Source: Chloroflexota bacterium | Lineage (GTDB): Bacteria; Chloroflexota; Dormibacteria; Dormibacterales; Dormibacteraceae | Assembly (NCBI GenBank): GCA_005880315.1 | Contig: VBHB01000087.1 | Location: forward strand, 1-32,328 | DNA: 32,328 nucleotides | Direction: 5' to 3' | Shown here: in pieces, positions 7,753-15,084 of the stretch | Layout of the letters: each line of letters starts with the position of its first letter | Numbering within the stretch: the first letter of the stretch is position 1 | Position numbers and translations under genes: made by a program | The notes under the pieces: generated by a model | The model's database searches: none | What the model saw: the letters and a program-made list of their open reading frames with translations, nothing else | Told to the model about the DNA's origin: nothing

Positions 7753-8166
7753 TTGCGGGAGTGCCTGGTGATCTACGTTGACGCCGCTCTCGACAGAAAC
7801 GGCCGGGCTGGATGTGGCCTGGCCGTTTTCATTAGGGGCCGGGCCGTCTATACGGAATCGTTCGGTTTCTCGCATCTGGGCGGTTCGGCCCAGCTGGAGG
7901 CGCATGTGTGTGCAGGTGCGCTCGATCTTGCCGCTGCGCGCTGGCCTTATCACCGCGTAATCGTGCGCACGGATTGCGCACCTGTTGTTCGCAGCCGTAT
8001 GCCGTCGAGCGACAGCTTTCGCATCGCGGTTCATGAAGTTCGCGAGCGTTGCCGCCGCGGTTGGCGTGTAGTGCGTTATGTCAGCCGTAAAGCGAATCCT
8101 GCACATGAATTAGCACGTGAAGGTTTGAAGAGCATCTCTCGTCAACCGGCTCTCGCTGCGGCATGA
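7753..8166 (+). CDS. RNase H-like domain protein (RVT_3 type)
   Basis: From TTG 7753 the protein has 137 residues and little beyond one RNase H-like fold. Active-site positions Asp10 (IYVDAAL), Glu49 (AQLEAHV) and Asp74 (VRTDCAP) are present. The fourth, normally Asp in the pattern DELA, is His118 (NPAHELA). Family members cleave RNA in RNA:DNA hybrids using two metal ions, and a His at this last position may still allow activity. TTG 7753 is chosen because AAGGAGGG lies 7 bases upstream. The frame is open back to 7642 but that part overlaps the promoter repeats. Codon use (many CGT, TTA, GAA) is unlike the neighbours, hinting at strong expression or transfer. It is probably transcribed alone or with the basic protein downstream. 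Confidence 0.72.
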   Translation: MRECLVIYVDAALDRNGRAGCGLAVFIRGRAVYTESFGFSHLGGSAQLEAHVCAGALDLAAARWPYHRVIVRTDCAPVVRSRMPSSDSFRIAVHEVRERCRRGWRVVRYVSRKANPAHELAREGLKSISRQPALAAA

Positions 8167-8197
8167 CCTGATAACCAAGCGCGCGGAAGACCGTGGG

Positions 8198-8203
8198 TAT
8201 ACT
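8198..8203 (+). promoter_or_regulatory. Candidate -10 box TATACT
   Basis: TATACT lies 41 bases before the ATG at 8245 in the 78-base gap after the RNase H-like gene. No convincing -35 was seen. If real, it gives the basic protein its own transcript. Confidence 0.4.
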
Positions 8204-8244
8204 GCGGCTTGTTCGCATCATTTCCCTTTGAATCAGGAGCCGAC

Positions 8245-8601
8245 ATGCCAGACGCATCCGAGCCGCAGCAACCGACCCCTCGCCGCCGCCGCGGCCGTCC
8301 ACCGGGCAGCAAAACAAAAACGCGACGTCGGGTCGGTGGCAGCGATCTGATTGGGCAGCTCAACACAATGGTCGCTGAGCTGATCAAAGACAATCGCAAC
8401 CTCAGGCGTCAGGTCGAAAAGCTGTCCGCGCGCGGAACTAAAGCAGCGAGCGGGACCGTAGAGCGAGGCCTGCGGACAATTCAGCGTCGCGTACAGAAGG
8501 CGCTAAAGGCAACCCCGAAACGCCGCCGGCGCACCGCTGCGGCCGCTGCACCAGCCAAGCGCAGGGCGACCACGACGAGGCGCCGCCGAAAGGCGACCTA
8601 G
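8245..8601 (+). CDS. Basic AT-hook / leucine-zipper / H1-like-tail DNA-binding protein
   Basis: The 118-residue protein has three visible parts. Residues 13-21 (RRRRGRPPG) form a canonical AT-hook, followed by more basic residues. Residues 36-60 form a leucine zipper, with Leu39, Leu46, Leu53 and Leu60 exactly seven apart and Ile36, Val43, Asn50, Val57 at the other core position. An Asn there is typical of parallel dimeric zippers. The tail (90-118) is Lys/Arg/Ala/Thr rich, like histone H1. I infer a dimeric nucleoid-associated protein binding the minor groove of AT-rich DNA. ATG 8245 has AGGAG five bases upstream. AAA and ACA codons are common, unlike the neighbours. Its stop overlaps the stop of the opposite-strand gene in the shared tetramer CTAG. 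I know no named family for this combination. Confidence 0.75.
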   Translation: MPDASEPQQPTPRRRRGRPPGSKTKTRRRVGGSDLIGQLNTMVAELIKDNRNLRRQVEKLSARGTKAASGTVERGLRTIQRRVQKALKATPKRRRRTAAAAAPAKRRATTTRRRRKAT

Positions 8602-9008
8602 TTCCCGCCGGACTCCATTCGTTTCGCGGTGCGGTACGCGTCGACGATGCTGAATAGCCACAGGCCGCCGCCGCCGAGCTCCATCGGCACGCCGATCGCG
8701 GCGCCGATGACGGTGAGGTCGAGGTCGGCTCCGAAGAACTGCAGGCCGCCGACGCCGACCAGGTAGGCGACTCCCTTCACGTTGTGGCCGAGGTAGAAAT
8801 GGCCGAGGCCGGGAACGATTGCCAGCGCGGCCGCCAGGGCTGGGCTCTTGCGCGCACGGCGGTACCCGGCCTGGTATGCGCCCGCGTAGGCTCCCGGGCC
8901 GGCCGCGCCCTGATAGGCGCCAGAAGCGGGGGCCCCGCATCGTGGGCAGGGCGCGTTCGGGTTGGTGAGCAGCGTGCCGCACCGACCACACAGAACCTCT
9001 GCCGCCAC
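8598..9008 (-). CDS. Zinc-ribbon, TM2-like small membrane protein
   Basis: The 136-residue protein begins with a zinc ribbon (CGRC ... CPRC, residues 7-24), then a Gly/Ala/Tyr-rich linker. Two or three hydrophobic segments follow, with GLGHFYLG and a terminal SIVDAYRTA that resemble TM2-domain proteins. Function is unknown; such proteins are common, poorly studied membrane components. The start is GTG 9008, 35 bases from the divergent acyl-CoA dehydrogenase start, so both promoters share that gap. It converges on the basic-protein gene with a four-base overlap of stop codons. Confidence 0.72.
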   Translation of the reverse strand: MAAEVLCGRCGTLLTNPNAPCPRCGAPASGAYQGAAGPGAYAGAYQAGYRRARKSPALAAALAIVPGLGHFYLGHNVKGVAYLVGVGGLQFFGADLDLTVIGAAIGVPMELGGGGLWLFSIVDAYRTAKRMESGGN

Positions 9009-9030
9009 CCTTCTAGGATGCCCGATTTGC

Positions 9031-9036
9031 TAACGT
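9031..9036 (+). promoter_or_regulatory. -10 box TAACGT for a probable leaderless gene
   Basis: TAACGT ends 7 bases before the GTG at 9044, where a transcription start is expected. No ribosome site is present. This suggests a leaderless mRNA beginning at the start codon. Confidence 0.45.
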
Positions 9037-9043
9037 CCGAACC

Positions 9044-10216
9044 GTGGACCTCGGCTACACGGCTGACGAGGAAGCATTCAGGCAGGAGGTCCGCGACTGG
9101 CTCGATCGCAACCTTCCCGACGAGTGGCGCCACAAGGGCGTGGGTGGCTACCGGGAAGAGGAGGAGACCGACCTCCAGCGCCAGTGGCAGCGCCGGCTTC
9201 ACGAAGCAGGATGGCTGAAGCTCGCCTGGCCGAAGCAGGCCGGCGGCCGCGAGGCGAGCCCCGTCATGCAGGCCATCTACTCCGAAGAGATGGCGAAGGC
9301 GGGAGCGCCGATCATCCTCGGGCGCCTCGGCGTGAGCCTTCTCGCACCGACGCTCCTAGTGAGCGGGTCGCAGTGGCAGAAGGACAACTACGTCGACAAG
9401 ATCCTTTCCGGCGAGCTGATCTTCTGCCAGGGATTCAGCGAGCCCGATGCGGGCAGCGACCTCGCGGGCCTTCGCGCCCGCGCTGAGAGAAAGGACGGAC
9501 ATTGGGTTCTCAACGGCCAGAAGACATGGTCGAGCGGAGCCCACTACGCGGACAAGAGCTTCCTGCTGGCGAGGACCGATGGCGACGCCGAGGCACACAA
9601 GGGCATCTCGTTCTTTCTCGTCGACATGCACCAGCCCGGCGTCGAGGTTCGGCGCATCAAGCAGATGACTGGAGGCGGGGAGTTCTGCGAGATCTTTCTT
9701 TCGGGCGCGGTCGTGGAGGATCGCGACCTGGTCGGAGAGCCGGGCGCCGGCTGGAAGATCGCGATGACGGTCTTCGGTTTCGAGCGCGGCGGGCTTGCGC
9801 AGGCGGCTCGTTTCGAACGCGCGGTCGTCGAGCTGGCCGCACTGGCCCGAGACCGCGGCGCGGGAGCAGACGCGACGGTGCGCCAGAAAGTCGCCCAGGC
9901 CCAGATCGAAGCGCACGTATTTCGTCTCATCGGCCTGCGCAGCCTCACGAGCGCCCAGCACGGCCAGGCTCCGGGGCCAGAGGCGTCGCTCACCAAGCTG
10001 TACTGGAGTGAGATGGACAAGCGCATCCAGGACACCGCTGTCGGCGTCCAGGGGCTGTACGGCGCGCTTGCTCCGGGCTCGCACTTTGCGATCGAGGACG
10101 GTCGCTGGCAATACGGATGGATGTGGGCGCAGGCTGAGACGATCTACGCCGGCTCGTCGGAGATTCAGCGCAACATCATCGCCGAGCGGGTGCTCGGCCT
10201 CCCGCGCGGACGCTGA
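9044..10216 (+). CDS. Acyl-CoA dehydrogenase
   Basis: A 390-residue FAD enzyme that introduces the alpha-beta double bond in acyl-CoA. The N-terminal helical domain (YTADEEAFRQEVRDWL), the middle beta domain with GFSEPDAGSDLAG and NGQKTWSS, and the C-terminal helical domain ending in YAGSSEIQRNIIAERVLGLPR are all complete. Substrate chain length cannot be told. The GTG start at 9044 lacks a ribosome site but lies 7 bases after a -10-like TAACGT. The stop overlaps the next ATG by one base (TGATG), coupling it to the two MaoC-type subunits, so the three genes form a short beta-oxidation-like or steroid/branched-acyl module. Confidence 0.92.
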   Translation: MDLGYTADEEAFRQEVRDWLDRNLPDEWRHKGVGGYREEEETDLQRQWQRRLHEAGWLKLAWPKQAGGREASPVMQAIYSEEMAKAGAPIILGRLGVSLLAPTLLVSGSQWQKDNYVDKILSGELIFCQGFSEPDAGSDLAGLRARAERKDGHWVLNGQKTWSSGAHYADKSFLLARTDGDAEAHKGISFFLVDMHQPGVEVRRIKQMTGGGEFCEIFLSGAVVEDRDLVGEPGAGWKIAMTVFGFERGGLAQAARFERAVVELAALARDRGAGADATVRQKVAQAQIEAHVFRLIGLRSLTSAQHGQAPGPEASLTKLYWSEMDKRIQDTAVGVQGLYGALAPGSHFAIEDGRWQYGWMWAQAETIYAGSSEIQRNIIAERVLGLPRGR

Positions 10217-10632
10217 TGGCTGCGACTGACGTCCTGGACAGGCTGCGCGGGCGCATCGGCACCACCGCGCCGCCAGTTTCGGCGGTGGTCGAAGCCGGGC
10301 ACCTCAAGCGGTTTGCCGAGGCCATCGGCGACCCCAACCCACGCTGGCTCGAAGAAGCCCCGCCGACATTCCTGGTCGCGTTGGTCCCCGCCTCGATGCA
10401 CCTCGCCGAGGCCGAGGAGTATGGCAAGGGGTGGCTCAACGGTGGCAACCGCTTCGAGTACATCGAGCCGGTCAAGGTCGGCGACCGCATCACCGGGACC
10501 GGACGCGTCGCGGACGTCTACGAGAAGGCCGGATCGAGTGGGACGCTCCTCTTCATCATCTTCGAGACCGAGTACGTCAACCAGCACGGGCGCCCGGTGG
10601 CACGCCTGCGCGGGACGGCGATCAGGCGATGA
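10216..10632 (+). CDS. MaoC-like dehydratase, N-terminal-type subunit (FAS1-like)
   Basis: A 138-residue hot-dog-fold protein of the MaoC_dehydrat_N type. The conserved AIGDPNPRW segment lies near residue 35, and the strand FEYIEPVKVGDRITG is typical of the family. It lacks the usual Asp-x4-His catalytic pair, which is in the partner encoded next, so the two are expected to form a heteromeric enoyl-CoA hydratase as in mycobacterial HadAB and ChsH1/ChsH2. It starts in the TGATG overlap with the dehydrogenase, and its own stop overlaps the next ATG by four bases. Confidence 0.87.
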   Translation: MAATDVLDRLRGRIGTTAPPVSAVVEAGHLKRFAEAIGDPNPRWLEEAPPTFLVALVPASMHLAEAEEYGKGWLNGGNRFEYIEPVKVGDRITGTGRVADVYEKAGSSGTLLFIIFETEYVNQHGRPVARLRGTAIRR

Positions 10633-11027
10633 AGGTCAAAGTCGGTGACGAGATCCCCGAGCTGGTCAAACAGCCGACCACGCGCCAGCTGGTCCGGTAC
10701 GCCGGCGCGCAGGGCGACTTCTACGAGATCCACTACGACCAGGACTACGCGCGGAGCGTCGCGCTGCCGGGCGTCATCCTGCACGGCCTGCTCAAGGCGG
10801 CATTTCTCGGCCAGCTCGTCACCGACTGGCTGGGCGACAGCGGGACGCTGAAGGCGTTTGAGGTCAGCTACCGCGGCATCGACCAACCCGGCCGGCCATA
10901 CCGGTGCCGGGGCAAAGTCGTGAAGGAAGACGGCCGGAATGTCGAGCTCGAGGTGTGGGGCGAGGACCCTGACGGCAATCGGACTACCGTGGGCTCGGCC
11001 ACGGTCGAGATGCGAGAGCCGGCTTAG
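10629..11027 (+). CDS. MaoC-family hydratase, catalytic subunit
   Basis: A 132-residue hot-dog-fold protein with the hydratase dyad Asp30-x4-His35 (GDFYEIH) and a following YARSVALPGVILHG segment. It would add water across trans-2-enoyl-CoA as the partner of the preceding subunit. ATG 10629 overlaps that gene's stop (ATGA). The stop overlaps the stop of the opposite-strand membrane gene by four bases (TTAG). Acyl substrate unknown. Confidence 0.88.
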   Translation: MKVKVGDEIPELVKQPTTRQLVRYAGAQGDFYEIHYDQDYARSVALPGVILHGLLKAAFLGQLVTDWLGDSGTLKAFEVSYRGIDQPGRPYRCRGKVVKEDGRNVELEVWGEDPDGNRTTVGSATVEMREPA

Positions 11028-11776
11028 GCTTCCTGGGCTTGCGGCGCGCCGGTCAAAGTGCGCACCCGCCACGGCAGCTGCGAGCGCAGAGCAAACGCGC
11101 CGCGCATCACCAACAACACCGAGGCGTCGATCACGCAATAGCCTCCGGCGATCACCGACGGTGGGTTGCCCGATGGGATGTGCGTCCACGGCGCCACCGG
11201 CAGCCAGAACCAGTTGCCAAACGACGTGCCGAATATCTCCAGCTCGCCGGTGGCGATGAAGATCGCTGCGAACAGCGGCCACCGCGGCGAGCGCAGCACG
11301 AACCAGGCGAACACGGGAAGGCAAAGAGCCCCCTGGAGGTCGACGCGGCCCGTGATGATCGGCAGCACGGTGAGGCCCGCCACGGCCCACACGCCCGCGC
11401 TCGCGAGGATCACGCGACCCACACGGCGCCCGTACTTCATGACGACGGGCGTGCGCGCCGCGAGCAAGCCGAACAGATAGACGAGCCCGTGACCCGGGGG
11501 CACGAAGAGCGGCACGTTGTGCAGGCGATATCGATAGACGCCCCAGATCAGCGATCCGAAGATCTCGAATCCGGTGGCGACGCCGACACAGATCCAGACC
11601 TGCATGCGCTGCTCCTTCGGCGCCTTGAGCGCGGCGAGGTAGAGCAGGGCGAAGGTCAGGAGTCCGAGCGCCCACTGCTGCCACAGCGCGGTGATCCGGC
11701 TGTCGGCCAGCAGCAGGAGCGGCGTGTACGTAAGCAGGTAGGCGTGCAGCCAGTAAGGCTTGAGGCGATCGAGCAC
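11024..11776 (-). CDS. Multi-pass membrane protein with internal duplication, unknown function
   Basis: The roughly 250-residue protein is mostly hydrophobic, with seven or eight likely helices. Two segments resemble each other: FEIFGSLIWGVYRY followed by VPLFVPPGH, and LEIFGTSFGNWFWL followed by THIPSGNP. This suggests an ancient duplication with a conserved acidic residue and P-G-H/N turn per half. I do not recognise a function. An ATG at 11803 would add nine residues, but it sits in the loop of the livK terminator. GTG 11776 is preferred because TATTGT lies 7 bases upstream, the leaderless pattern seen elsewhere here. It converges with the MaoC gene (overlapping stops). Confidence 0.7.
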   Translation of the reverse strand: MLDRLKPYWLHAYLLTYTPLLLLADSRITALWQQWALGLLTFALLYLAALKAPKEQRMQVWICVGVATGFEIFGSLIWGVYRYRLHNVPLFVPPGHGLVYLFGLLAARTPVVMKYGRRVGRVILASAGVWAVAGLTVLPIITGRVDLQGALCLPVFAWFVLRSPRWPLFAAIFIATGELEIFGTSFGNWFWLPVAPWTHIPSGNPPSVIAGGYCVIDASVLLVMRGAFALRSQLPWRVRTLTGAPQAQEA

Positions 11777-11783
11777 TGCCGAA

Positions 11784-11815
11784 ACAATAACGGGGCCGGT
11801 CATGAACCGGCCCCG
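11784..11815 (-). terminator. Intrinsic terminator of the liv operon, with embedded -10 box
   Basis: On the minus strand, ten bases after the livK stop, a 10-bp perfect stem (arms CGGGGCCGGT and ACCGGCCCCG, five-base loop) is followed by TTATTGTTT. This is a good rho-independent terminator. The same T-rich tail contains TATTGT (11784-11789), spaced 7 bases from GTG 11776, so it may also serve as the -10 box of the membrane-protein gene. Confidence 0.7.
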
Positions 11816-11825
11816 CCAAAGACTG

Positions 11826-13070
11826 CTACGAGATGGTGCCTCGCTCGTCGGTGAGGCTGCCCTGAAGGTGCCAGCCGTTCGCTGACCAGGTGATCACCTG
11901 CTCCTGCGTGATCGGAAAATGGTCGTTGGAGGTCGTCTTGACAACTACACCTGGAAGCAGGAACGGGTTGTTGGTCTCGTCGAGCTGGCTCACGGCGATG
12001 TTCCTCACGTTTTCGCGGGTCATGTTCGAGCCCGCCTTGGTGAGCACGTCGACCATGGTGTACGCGACGGCGACGCCATAGATGTTGAAGCCGTCATCGA
12101 CCTTGCAGGTCGAGCAGTTGGCGATGACCGTCTTGTAGAGCTTCATGCCGTCGTCGTTCGCCCACTGCGGGTCAGTCGGGTCCTTGATGTATGCGACGCT
12201 GATGACGCCGTCCAGCTTCGCGCCCTTGCTCGCCGCGATCTTCATGTACACGGCGGGGTTGGAAACCGAGTTGAGATAGGTGAGAGGCGTCCAGCTGAGG
12301 GCGGTCCGGATCGCCAGTGCGCCAATCGTGAATGCCGGCGTCGCGAAGATGAAGAGCGTGTCGACGCCCTTGCCCTTGAGCTTACTGAGCTGCGCGGCCA
12401 GCGTGGGCACGGCTGCGGTCACGTCGTAGCTTTCGGCGTCCACGATCATCGAAGAGTTGGAACCGAGCCCGTCCTTGAGTCCCTTCAAATAGTCCTGGCC
12501 GTAGTCGTCGTTCTGGTAGAGAACGCCGATCTTGGCTGCTTTGTGGTTCGCCAGGACGTCCTTGGCGTAGATGCGGCCCTCGCCCTGGTAGGGCGGTTGC
12601 CAGCCGATCGTCCAGTTGTGCTGGCTGTAGTCGGCCATGAACGTCGTGGCTCCAGTGGCCACGAACAGCTGGGGGACCTTCTTCGTGTTCAGGTAGTCCC
12701 TGACCGAGGTCTGGGTTTGAGTGCCCAGGCCGCTGAACATCGCGAAGACCTGGTCCTGCTCGACCAGCTGCTTGGTCAGCAAGACCGCGTTGGCCGGCGT
12801 GTAGGCGTCATCCAGGATCTTGAAGTTGATCTTCCTGCCGTTGACGCCACCCTTCGTGTTGTTGATGTAGGTGAAGTAGGCGTTCTCGGCATTGGCGATC
12901 GTCCCATAAGCTGCCGCCGGGCCCGACTGGGCGATCGTGTTGCCGAGCAAGATCGAGTTGCTGGTCACTCCGACGTCGGTTGCGGTGGTCGTGCCTGGGG
13001 AGCCCCCACAGGCAGCCAGAGTCACGAGGAAGGCCGCCAGCACCCCAAGCCGTGGTCCCGTTTTTGCCAT
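11826..13070 (-). CDS. livK: Branched-chain amino-acid ABC transporter substrate-binding lipoprotein
   Basis: This 414-residue protein starts with a lipoprotein signal peptide: charged start, hydrophobic core, and lipobox LAAC with Cys21. It would be anchored outside the membrane. The rest is a type I periplasmic-binding fold (GNTIAQSGPAAAYG near the start, GVLYQNDDYGQDYL in the middle), the LivJ/LivK family for Leu/Ile/Val, amides or related ligands. The ligand is not certain. It is the last gene of the liv operon. The 31-base gap before it is AT-rich and contains a strong ribosome site (AGGAGGAG), so the binding protein is probably made in excess over the membrane parts. Confidence 0.92.
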   Translation of the reverse strand: MAKTGPRLGVLAAFLVTLAACGGSPGTTTATDVGVTSNSILLGNTIAQSGPAAAYGTIANAENAYFTYINNTKGGVNGRKINFKILDDAYTPANAVLLTKQLVEQDQVFAMFSGLGTQTQTSVRDYLNTKKVPQLFVATGATTFMADYSQHNWTIGWQPPYQGEGRIYAKDVLANHKAAKIGVLYQNDDYGQDYLKGLKDGLGSNSSMIVDAESYDVTAAVPTLAAQLSKLKGKGVDTLFIFATPAFTIGALAIRTALSWTPLTYLNSVSNPAVYMKIAASKGAKLDGVISVAYIKDPTDPQWANDDGMKLYKTVIANCSTCKVDDGFNIYGVAVAYTMVDVLTKAGSNMTRENVRNIAVSQLDETNNPFLLPGVVVKTTSNDHFPITQEQVITWSANGWHLQGSLTDERGTIS

Positions 13071-13101
13071 AGAAGCTCCTCCTATTTTTCTGTGAAAGTA
13101 T

Positions 13102-14208
13102 TTAAACAGTCTGGGGGTCCGGCGGCATCTGTCCAGTTCCCCGATCCCCCGCCCCGCGCAGCCTCGCCTGCAGGCGCATGTAACCGGTCCGGATCAGCCC
13201 GGCGACCCCGTTGGGAGCGAAGATCATGACCACGATCAGCAGCGCCCCATAGGTCACGGCCGGCCCGGCCTTCTGGAAGACGGAGGCGATCTGGGCCGGG
13301 ATCCATGACTGGGACCCGACGAACTGGCTCGAGACGATCGGCAGCCAGAAGGTGAAGACGCCGCCGATGAGTGGGCCCGCGATCGAGGCCAGGCCGCCCA
13401 CCACCGTCCCGACCAGGAGCTGGAACGAGAGGGCCAGAGGAAACGTGTCCGGGCTCACGAAGCCGATTGCGAGCCCGTACAGCGAACCGCCAATCCCGGC
13501 ATAGAAGGCGGAGATGCCGAAGGCCATGGTCTTGTAGCCGGCGATGTTGATGCCGTACGACGCGGCGGCCACCTCGCGGTCCCGAATAGCTCGCAGCGCA
13601 CGTCCGGGGCGGCGCCGGATCAGGTTCCACGCCAGCCAGAAGAGTACGAGCGCGGAGATCAGGCTCAAGTAGTACATCCACTGGTCGCTCGACATCGGAG
13701 GTCCGCTGGTGACCGAGGCAAACGCGTCTTTCGCGAACTGAGGCGGGTCGGGCGAGCTGATCAGGATTCCCTGCACGCCGCCGGTCAGCCCGGCCGGTCG
13801 CTTGATGAGGCTGGGGGTCACCACGGCCAGGGCGAAGGTGGCGAGGGCCAGGTAGAGGGCGGAGAGGCGAAGGGCCGGAATGCCCAGCAGAAAGCCGATC
13901 AACCCTGTCACCAGCCCGGCGATGGGAATCGTCACCAGGTAATCGACTTGATAGCGATGGATGAGGATCGCGCTCGTGTACGCGCCCAGCGCCATCAGCG
14001 CGCCGTGACCGAGGGAGATCTGGCCGCTGTATCCGACCAGGATGTTGAGGCCCATGATCACGATCGCAAAGATCAGCACCAGCGTCCACTCGCTGGCCTG
14101 AAAGCTCGTGATCACGGTCGGTAGCCCGATGAAGAAGAGGACGAGAACGAGCACGAGCCAGTAGCGAGGTGGCGCGCTCCGCAGGCGCTGCTGGACTTGT
14201 CTATACAT
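13102..14208 (-). CDS. livM: Branched-chain amino-acid ABC transporter permease LivM
   Basis: The 368-residue polytopic permease contains the LivM-type stretch GLNILVGYSGQISLGHGALMALGAY near residues 50-74, a cytosolic coupling loop RRPGRALRAIRDREVAAASYGIN, and a late GPLIGG segment. It pairs with LivH to form the pore. The ATG at 14208 overlaps the livH end by eight bases in another frame. The frame is open further upstream, but that part mirrors livH. Confidence 0.92.
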   Translation of the reverse strand: MYRQVQQRLRSAPPRYWLVLVLVLFFIGLPTVITSFQASEWTLVLIFAIVIMGLNILVGYSGQISLGHGALMALGAYTSAILIHRYQVDYLVTIPIAGLVTGLIGFLLGIPALRLSALYLALATFALAVVTPSLIKRPAGLTGGVQGILISSPDPPQFAKDAFASVTSGPPMSSDQWMYYLSLISALVLFWLAWNLIRRRPGRALRAIRDREVAAASYGINIAGYKTMAFGISAFYAGIGGSLYGLAIGFVSPDTFPLALSFQLLVGTVVGGLASIAGPLIGGVFTFWLPIVSSQFVGSQSWIPAQIASVFQKAGPAVTYGALLIVVMIFAPNGVAGLIRTGYMRLQARLRGAGDRGTGQMPPDPQTV

Positions 14209-15082
14209 TGCGGACGGCCGCGCGGCCGAAGAGCCCGTTTGGCTTGATGACCAGCACGCCGACGATGATTGCCAGCGCCACCGCCAGCTCGAGGTCCCCA
14301 CCCACGAACGGCACGTATGCACCCGCGAGGTTGACGGTTAGGCCCACGATGAGCCCACCAACTACCGCCCCCAATGGGCTCTCGATGCCGCCGAGCACCG
14401 CGGCTGCAAAGGCGTAGATGATGATCGTCTGCATCATGTTCGGCTCGAGCAGCAGGATCGGGGCCACCATGATCCCGGACACTGCTCCGACAGCCGACGC
14501 CAGCCCCCAGCCGAGCGCCAGCATCCAGCTCACGCGCACTCCAAGCAGCCGGCTGGGCTCGGGATGATGCGCGGCGGCACGCAGGGTCAGCCCGATGGTG
14601 GTGCGCTGCAGCAGCAGATAGATGGCTATCAGCACGATCCCGCAGACGGCGATCACGCTGAGGTCCTGGAAGCTTGCAAAGGCGCCGAGGATGTTGATGG
14701 TCTGCACTGAGAACGGGCTTGGAAACGAGCGCGGCACGTACCCGAAGAGAAAGCCGGCCGCGCCGTTGACGAGCGTCGCCAGCCCGAGGGTCACGATCAC
14801 GAGCGTGAGCACAGGCGCGCGTTCCACCGGACGGATGACGACACGCTCGATCACGACGCCCGCCACGAAGGCGATGCCGAGGGTGAGCGGGAACGCGATC
14901 CAGTAATTGAGCCCGTGGATGATCAGAGTGAACGCTATGAAGGTCGCGAACATCGCCATCTCGCCCTGGGCGAAGTTGACCAGGCCCATGGCGTTGTAGA
15001 TCAGCACCAGCGCGAGCGCGAGGCTGGCGAAGATGGCTCCGCTGGCCAGCCCGCTCACGACCTGCTGGATGAGCTCTTGCAT
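14201..15082 (-). CDS. livH: Branched-chain amino-acid ABC transporter permease LivH
   Basis: A 293-residue permease with about eight helices and the family signature YNAMGLVNFAQGEMAMF near residues 29-45. The coupling loop is QRTTIGLTLRAAAHHPEPSRLLG and the late motif is GGIESPLGAVVGGL. It is the partner of LivM. It starts two bases after the livF stop and overlaps livM by eight bases, so expression is tightly coupled. Confidence 0.93.
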   Translation of the reverse strand: MQELIQQVVSGLASGAIFASLALALVLIYNAMGLVNFAQGEMAMFATFIAFTLIIHGLNYWIAFPLTLGIAFVAGVVIERVVIRPVERAPVLTLVIVTLGLATLVNGAAGFLFGYVPRSFPSPFSVQTINILGAFASFQDLSVIAVCGIVLIAIYLLLQRTTIGLTLRAAAHHPEPSRLLGVRVSWMLALGWGLASAVGAVSGIMVAPILLLEPNMMQTIIIYAFAAAVLGGIESPLGAVVGGLIVGLTVNLAGAYVPFVGGDLELAVALAIIVGVLVIKPNGLFGRAAVRNV

Positions 15083-15084
15083 GC

